Of a stretch of 64,000 nucleotides of DNA, positions 59,891 through 64,000 are shown in pieces. The notes below the pieces were generated by a model, which saw nothing but the letters and a program-made list of their open reading frames with translations, did no database searches and had not been told where the DNA came from. Made by a program: the position numbers and the translations under genes. Origin of the DNA: Croceicoccus estronivorus (lineage in GTDB: Bacteria; Pseudomonadota; Alphaproteobacteria; Sphingomonadales; Sphingomonadaceae); the NCBI RefSeq assembly GCF_001625325.1, contig NZ_JRQQ01000005.1:62001-126000 (forward strand), in the 5' to 3' direction. Each line of letters begins with the position of its first letter. Position 1 is the stretch's first letter.

Positions 59891-59927
59891 ACGAAAAGAC
59901 CCGGGACTTGCCCGGGCCGTTTTTCGT
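59891..59927. terminator. Bidirectional terminator between galU and the M23 peptidase gene
   Basis: CCCGGG (59900-59905) and CCCGGG (59911-59916) form a short GC stem flanked by ACGAAAA on the left and TTTTTCGT on the right. The A-run and T-run allow termination for both convergent genes. Confidence 0.8.
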
Positions 59928-59955
59928 CACAGATTTCGTTGGGAAGATTGCCCGC

Positions 59956-60615
59956 TTATTCAGGACCGCCCTGGCCACCTTCGCTACGTGCAAGGGCAAA
60001 AGCCTGCTGGGTAGTTGTTTCGAGCATGTAAGGGATCGGATTGACCGCGACGCCATCGACGCGCACTTCATAATGCAGGTGCGGACCGGTCGAACGGCCG
60101 GTCGAACCGATGTAGCCGATCAGATCGCCCTTCTTCACCTTCTGGCCAGCTTTGACAGTATAGCCGGAAAGGTGCCCGTAACGGGTTTCAAGCCCAGCAC
60201 CATGCTCGATCTGTACATAGTTGCCATAGCTGCTGAACCACTGCGCCATGTCGACCGTGCCATCGGCCGTCGCATAGACGGGCGTTCCCGTCGCGCCTGC
60301 CAGATCAACACCCTTGTGTGCGCGGCGACCGCCGAGCACGGGATGCGTGCGCATGCCGAAATCACTGGTCAGCGTTACGCCTTCCACCGGCATGCGTGAC
60401 GGTATGGCAACCTTCACAGCCGCGGCAGTCATACCTGCGGGCTGATCGAGGTGCTGCCAATCGGCAAAGAGTTCGCGGAAGTTGGCATCGCCATCCCCCA
60501 TGGAGGATTGCGTAACCCCATCCTGGGCAAGGGCGGGAGACGCCGCCATAGTCATGAACGCGCCGCAAGCAGCAAGAACTGCGGCAGTGAACTTCTTTGC
60601 GATCGGGAAGACCAT
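59956..60615 (-). CDS. M23-family metallopeptidase (LytM-type), exported
   Basis: Periplasmic peptidoglycan peptidase or septal activator, 219 residues. A signal peptide (about 1-31) is followed by a LytM domain. The zinc-site motifs HxxxD (AHKGVDLAG) and HxH (GPHLHYEVRV) are both present, so the enzyme should be active. There is no LysM domain or coiled coil. The ATG at 60615 is preferred to the TTG at 60627. The mRNA leader can form two hairpins, one at the ribosome binding site. The gene lies 146 bases after the DUF455 gene. Confidence 0.9.
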   Translation of the reverse strand: MVFPIAKKFTAAVLAACGAFMTMAASPALAQDGVTQSSMGDGDANFRELFADWQHLDQPAGMTAAAVKVAIPSRMPVEGVTLTSDFGMRTHPVLGGRRAHKGVDLAGATGTPVYATADGTVDMAQWFSSYGNYVQIEHGAGLETRYGHLSGYTVKAGQKVKKGDLIGYIGSTGRSTGPHLHYEVRVDGVAVNPIPYMLETTTQQAFALARSEGGQGGPE

Positions 60616-60617
60616 GT

Positions 60618-60658
60618 CTGGACGCAACGTCCTCTTTTATCGGCACTTTTCAGTGCCG
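60618..60658 (-). other. Two hairpins in the M23 peptidase leader
   Basis: Minus strand, 5' to 3': CGGCACT-GAAA-AGTGCCG (60658-60641), a 7-bp stem with a stable GAAA tetraloop, then an A-rich spacer. Next is GGACG-TTG-CGTCC (60633-60621), whose 5' arm overlaps the GAGG ribosome binding site. This looks like a translation-control leader; no known family is assigned. Confidence 0.4.
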
Positions 60659-60683
60659 CGCTAACCCGTTTCCGGCCCACGGA

Positions 60684-60703
60684 TGTGACCCGGTGTGACA
60701 TTT
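60684..60703. repeat. Tandem TGTGAC half-sites upstream of the M23 gene
   Basis: TGTGACCCGG (60684-60693) and TGTGACATTT (60694-60703): two direct TGTGAC half-sites at a 10-bp period, about 70-90 bases before the M23 start. The spacing fits an OmpR-type regulator; it could also be chance. Confidence 0.3.
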
Positions 60704-60761
60704 TCGAGAACGTTCGGAACCCCCCCGCCGTCTCGTGAGTTCGTTGTAGGGGGAACGATTC

Positions 60762-61556
60762 CTAAGTGGCAATGCCCGCGTAGAATTCGCGCGATAAACC
60801 GGCTGCAAGACGCGCCGAGTCGTTGAACGGTGGTTTCAGGCCGTTACGAAAGTGGCATTTCACGAGTTCTTTCCAATGGAATTCCGGGCTTTTCCTTGAT
60901 TCAGCGCAAACAGCGACAAAATGCCTTGTGCCAATCCGGACATGCCGAATTTCATCGTCAAGGATTCGCTCAAGGATCCGGGCGCCATGCTCATCGCCCT
61001 GACTGCGAACGCGTTCCAGCATTGGCGGTGTTACATCGAGCCCGCGCGCTTCGAGCACCATGGGCACGATCGCCAGCCGGGCGCTGACGTCATGGGCGGT
61101 TTTCTCCGCAGCCTCCCACAAACCGCCATGTACGGGGAGCGCGCCATAGAAACTGCCGAGCGCCCCCAGTTTGCGTGACAGCAATGCGAAATGCATCGCT
61201 TCGTCGGCTGCGACGGACAGGAAATCGGTGACGAAATCACGCCCCCTCTCCCGTCCGAAACGTCCCGCCATGTCGAGCGCGAGGTCGATGGCGACGAATT
61301 CGATGTGGGCGAGGGCATGCCAGAAAGCGATTCTGGCCCGCTCGGAACCGCCCCGTCCCCGTTTCGGCATGCGGTTGGGCGCCATCCACTCGGGCTTGTC
61401 CGGCCGGGCCGGCACATCGGGCATTGCCACATCGAACTGGAAATCGAGCCGGCCCTGCCGCCATTCGCGCGCCACTGCCCGCGCAGCCATGGCTTTGCGC
61501 AGCGGATCAGCAGTCAGCAGGGCTCCGCGAATGGCGAAGGCGACGGAACGACTCAT
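60762..61556 (-). CDS. DUF455 ferritin-like protein
   Basis: Protein of 264 residues with an all-helical ferritin-like core. Metal-binding ExxH-type motifs are visible: AHIEFVAIDLALDM, ADEAMHFALL and LDDEIRHVRIG, consistent with a di-iron site. The family (DUF455) is widespread in Proteobacteria and related in fold to MiaE-like and rubrerythrin-like proteins, but its reaction is unproven. It starts at ATG 61556, 27 bases after the bcp stop on the same strand, so bcp and this gene may be co-transcribed from the glnE side. Confidence 0.85.
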   Translation of the reverse strand: MSRSVAFAIRGALLTADPLRKAMAARAVAREWRQGRLDFQFDVAMPDVPARPDKPEWMAPNRMPKRGRGGSERARIAFWHALAHIEFVAIDLALDMAGRFGRERGRDFVTDFLSVAADEAMHFALLSRKLGALGSFYGALPVHGGLWEAAEKTAHDVSARLAIVPMVLEARGLDVTPPMLERVRSQGDEHGARILERILDDEIRHVRIGTRHFVAVCAESRKSPEFHWKELVKCHFRNGLKPPFNDSARLAAGLSREFYAGIAT

Positions 61557-61583
61557 GGATGGGCAGATCCGCTCTATGGCCTG

Positions 61584-62057
61584 CTAAAGCGCCTGGGCCG
61601 CTTCGAGCACGGCGGCGACATGCCCCTTGACCTTCACCTTGCGCCAGACACGGGCAATTTTGCCCTCTGCATCGACAAGATAGGTCGTGCGTTCCATCCC
61701 CATATAGGTCCGGCCGTACATGTTCTTTTCCACCCAGATGCCAAGCGCATCGGCCAGGCCATTCTCAACCGGATCGGAAGCAAGCGGGGCAGCGAGAGAA
61801 TGCTTTGCAATGAACTTCTGATGCTTGGCAGGCGGGTCCTTGCTGACACCCAGTAATGCCACGCCGGCCTGCTCGAAATCGGCAGCGGCTTCCGTGAAGT
61901 CCTTGTTTTCCGTCGTGCAGCCGGGCGTGTCGTCTTTCGGGTAGAAGAACAGCACCAGGGGTTTGCCGCGAAAATCGGAAGGCTTCACAGTCCCGCCATC
62001 GGGCGTTTCCAATGTAACGTCCGGCACGAGGTCTCCGGTGTCGGGGCGATCAGTCAT
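61584..62057 (-). CDS. bcp: Thioredoxin-dependent peroxiredoxin Bcp (1-Cys form)
   Basis: Peroxidase reducing hydrogen and organic peroxides, 157 residues. The peroxidatic Cys47 is in DDTPGCTTEN. The resolving cysteine found five residues later in E. coli Bcp is Lys here, so it behaves as a 1-Cys type. The ATG at 62057 overlaps the glnE stop by 8 bases, and the frame upstream of it is not needed. Translational coupling to glnE is likely. Confidence 0.94.
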   Translation of the reverse strand: MTDRPDTGDLVPDVTLETPDGGTVKPSDFRGKPLVLFFYPKDDTPGCTTENKDFTEAAADFEQAGVALLGVSKDPPAKHQKFIAKHSLAAPLASDPVENGLADALGIWVEKNMYGRTYMGMERTTYLVDAEGKIARVWRKVKVKGHVAAVLEAAQAL

Positions 62058-64000
62058 CTGCAATCTCCAATGTCTCTTCAAAAACGCTATTCCACGCAGC
62101 GGCGACGCAATGTCGCGCTTCCGCGAACTTGTGCAAGAGAGCCTCTTCGCTGTCACACCCGCAACTTCTTGCCAAGACGGCTCTGGCTGCAGGGGCAGGG
62201 ATGGCCGCATCGGGCGCCAACAGACGCGACGCGACCAGCAGGCGAGTCAGCAGGTCGTGGGCATCGCGCAGGCTGGCCGGAAGTAAGCCCTCTGCAATCA
62301 AGGCATCCAGAGCCTCGCCAAGTGCGGGCGCGAACCCCGTGCGTTCCCGCAATTGCAGATAATGAATCAGGAATTCCACATCGACGAGCCCGCCGCGGGC
62401 AAGCTTGGCATCTAGTGGTCCCTTGGGCGCCTTGTGCGCTGCCATCTCCGCCCGCATTTTCAACACGTCCTGCTTCAACGTCGCCGGATCACGCCGCGTG
62501 GACAATACACCTTTCACAATGTCGTCCAGCGCAGCCTTGCCTTGCGCCGTGCCATAGAGCGGGCGCGCCCGGGTGAGGGCCATGTGCTCCCATGTCCAGG
62601 CATTTTCCCGCTGATATCGGGCAAAGCTGTCCAGGCTGACCGCCAAAGGCCCCTGGGCACCCTGGGGCCGCAACCGGGTATCGACTTCGTAAAGCGCGCC
62701 TTCCGCGGTCGGTACGCTGAGCGCCGCACTGACACGCTGGGCAAGCCGATTGAAATAAAGCGTTGCTCCCAGCGGTCGGCCTCCATCTGAATCCCCCCCC
62801 GTGCCATCGGTAAAGAGGTACACGATATCGAGATCCGATGCGTGGGTGAGCACTCCGCCGCCGAACCGCCCCAGCCCCATCACCAGAAGACTTGAGCCCG
62901 GCACGTGCCCATGGGTTGCGGCGAATTCCTCACACGCGGCATCGGCACAAACCTGCAACGCCGCCTCCGCCGTGCGGGACAGGGCCGCCGCGATATCGAG
63001 CGGATCGTGCGCGGCCTCGATCAGTTGGACACCCAGAGCGAACCGCACCTCGCCCACAACCCTGCGCACCCGGTCGAGTACCGCCTGATAATCGTCACCC
63101 GCCTCACGCCGGGCCATGCGCGCCGCCAGTTCTTCCACCGGGCCAGGCAAGTCGAGCGCCGTCGTGTCGATCAGGGCATCGAGCAGATCGGGCCGCCGGA
63201 CCAGTTCCTCGGCCAGAGGTGGGGCCAGCGTCAGCACGCTGACAAGCTGATCGAACAGCCCCGGCCGCGCCTCCAGCAGGCGAAAAAGGTTAACTCCTGT
63301 CGGTAATTTAACCAGAAAGGTTTCCCAACGCAGCACGGCCGCATCCGGGTCGCCCGCTCCGGCCAGTGTTTCCAACAGAGCCGGCGAAATGGCATCAAAC
63401 GCCGCGCGGGCCGCATCGCTGCGTAATGCGCGAATGCGCCCGTCGGTCCACCCCGAAACCCGCTCGGCCAGTTCAGCCGGACGGGCAAACCCGAGTTCGT
63501 CGAGCTGCGTGACCAGCGCCTTGCCTTGCAGAACCGGGGACCCGCCATCGGCTGCCTGCGTCGTCTGCTCCAGCAAGGCGTCGAACCGGCTGCCGACAGT
63601 CTCGGTAATATCGGCCAGTTCCGCAAGCAGCGCGGCCCCGTCCGGCAAACCATCGAGTCGCGCCACACTGTCAATCGCCGTCGGATCTTTGGGCAGATTA
63701 TGCACCTGATGGTCTGACACCATCTGCAAGCGGTGTTCGACGACGCGTAGCCGATCATAGCTTTCGCCCAGAAGCCGGGCGTCTTCTGCCGCGATAATCC
63801 CTTCCGCAGCCAGCGCATCCAACGCCGCCCGCGTGCCGCGCAAGCGCAGGGAAGGCCTGCGCCCTCCGTGGATCAGCTGATGCGTCTGGGCGAAAAATTC
63901 AACCTCGCGTATCCCGCCGCGTCCACGCTTGAGATCGAATCCCGGCCCCGGCACCGTCGGCCCGCCGTAATGCGAACGAATGCGCGAAATCAGCCGCCCG
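62050..64000 (-). CDS. glnE: Bifunctional glutamine synthetase adenylyltransferase/deadenylylase, C-terminal part (cut by window edge)
   Basis: GlnE tunes glutamine synthetase by adding or removing AMP. About 650 C-terminal residues are visible and the frame is open to base 64000, so the N-terminus lies outside. The fragment starts at the end of the first (deadenylylase) nucleotidyltransferase domain (KRGRGGIREVEFFAQ), then a helical middle. It continues with the second, adenylylating domain (LVMGLGRFGGGVLTHASDLDIVYL, with the GG...DLD metal motif) and ends with a second LARGGLVDVEFLIHYL. It couples to GltBD in nitrogen assimilation. bcp follows with an 8-base overlap. Confidence 0.96.
   Translation of the reverse strand, partial: GRLISRIRSHYGGPTVPGPGFDLKRGRGGIREVEFFAQTHQLIHGGRRPSLRLRGTRAALDALAAEGIIAAEDARLLGESYDRLRVVEHRLQMVSDHQVHNLPKDPTAIDSVARLDGLPDGAALLAELADITETVGSRFDALLEQTTQAADGGSPVLQGKALVTQLDELGFARPAELAERVSGWTDGRIRALRSDAARAAFDAISPALLETLAGAGDPDAAVLRWETFLVKLPTGVNLFRLLEARPGLFDQLVSVLTLAPPLAEELVRRPDLLDALIDTTALDLPGPVEELAARMARREAGDDYQAVLDRVRRVVGEVRFALGVQLIEAAHDPLDIAAALSRTAEAALQVCADAACEEFAATHGHVPGSSLLVMGLGRFGGGVLTHASDLDIVYLFTDGTGGDSDGGRPLGATLYFNRLAQRVSAALSVPTAEGALYEVDTRLRPQGAQGPLAVSLDSFARYQRENAWTWEHMALTRARPLYGTAQGKAALDDIVKGVLSTRRDPATLKQDVLKMRAEMAAHKAPKGPLDAKLARGGLVDVEFLIHYLQLRERTGFAPALGEALDALIAEGLLPASLRDAHDLLTRLLVASRLLAPDAAIPAPAARAVLARSCGCDSEEALLHKFAEARHCVAAAWNSVFEETLEIADD

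Noticed and set aside
60708-60720. GAAC-N5-GAAC as a possible alphaproteobacterial LexA box
   Set aside because: The known spacing is seven bases; five does not fit, and the neighbouring genes are not SOS genes.

Overview
The window is a GC-rich, densely packed stretch of alphaproteobacterial chromosome. It most likely comes from Sphingomonadales (a Novosphingobium-, Sphingobium- or Erythrobacter-like genome). The reasons are a methionine synthase split into two genes behind an ArsR-methyltransferase regulator and metF, a PHB cycle (phaZ, phbB), XrtA (exosortase A)-associated glycan genes, a DUF3576 lipoprotein, and many small sphingomonad-type hypothetical proteins. No rRNA, tRNA, CRISPR array, insertion sequence or plasmid gene was seen. 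The genus call is inference.

Layout. 1-9.1 kb: the end of ftsK, alanine dehydrogenase, a membrane diguanylate cyclase, a thioesterase/prolyl oligopeptidase pair, aminopeptidase P and an EF-hand protein. 9.1-12.8 kb: a response regulator/histidine kinase pair and a HerA-like ATPase. 13-17.3 kb: a folate operon with end-to-end overlapping genes (pabBC fusion, aminotransferase, pseudouridine synthase, arfB), then rpmG. 17.4-20.7 kb: lolA, a candidate small RNA, then overlapping xth, ribA and a GNAT gene. 20.7-22 kb: a beta-helix protein, and a 56-residue protein behind an FNR/FixK-type box. 22-27.7 kb: a methionine/SAM-cycle operon (ArsR-methyltransferase fusion, metF, metH-N, metH-C) with a near-perfect operator palindrome. 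27.8-34 kb: small lipoproteins, GlsB, UppP, an M13 peptidase and an ABC exporter. 34-39.4 kb: phaZ, then XrtA-associated glycan genes, including a 52-codon small gene too short for standard calling. 39.6-45.8 kb: gltBD with a textbook terminator. 45.8-54.9 kb: rnk, ung, RNase D, lptC-lptA, two phage-tail-like genes where lptB would be expected, then holA-lptE-leuS and a DUF3576 lipoprotein on the other strand. 55.3-64 kb: a predicted outer-membrane protein, phbB plus an RHH gene, murA, galU, an M23 peptidase, a DUF455 protein, bcp and the 3' part of glnE.

Most genes are housekeeping: cell division, envelope assembly (lptC/A/E, lolA, murA, uppP, M23), nitrogen assimilation (gltBD, glnE), one-carbon metabolism (metF, metH, pabBC) and DNA repair (xth, ung). 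The least ordinary material is regulatory or small: the FNR-type box, a three-hairpin RNA, the SAM-cycle operator, a tandem 10-bp repeat before the EF-hand/two-component block, an 8-mer shared by the two PHB genes, the small XrtA-locus gene and the phage-like insert. I did not find a clearly new multi-gene system.
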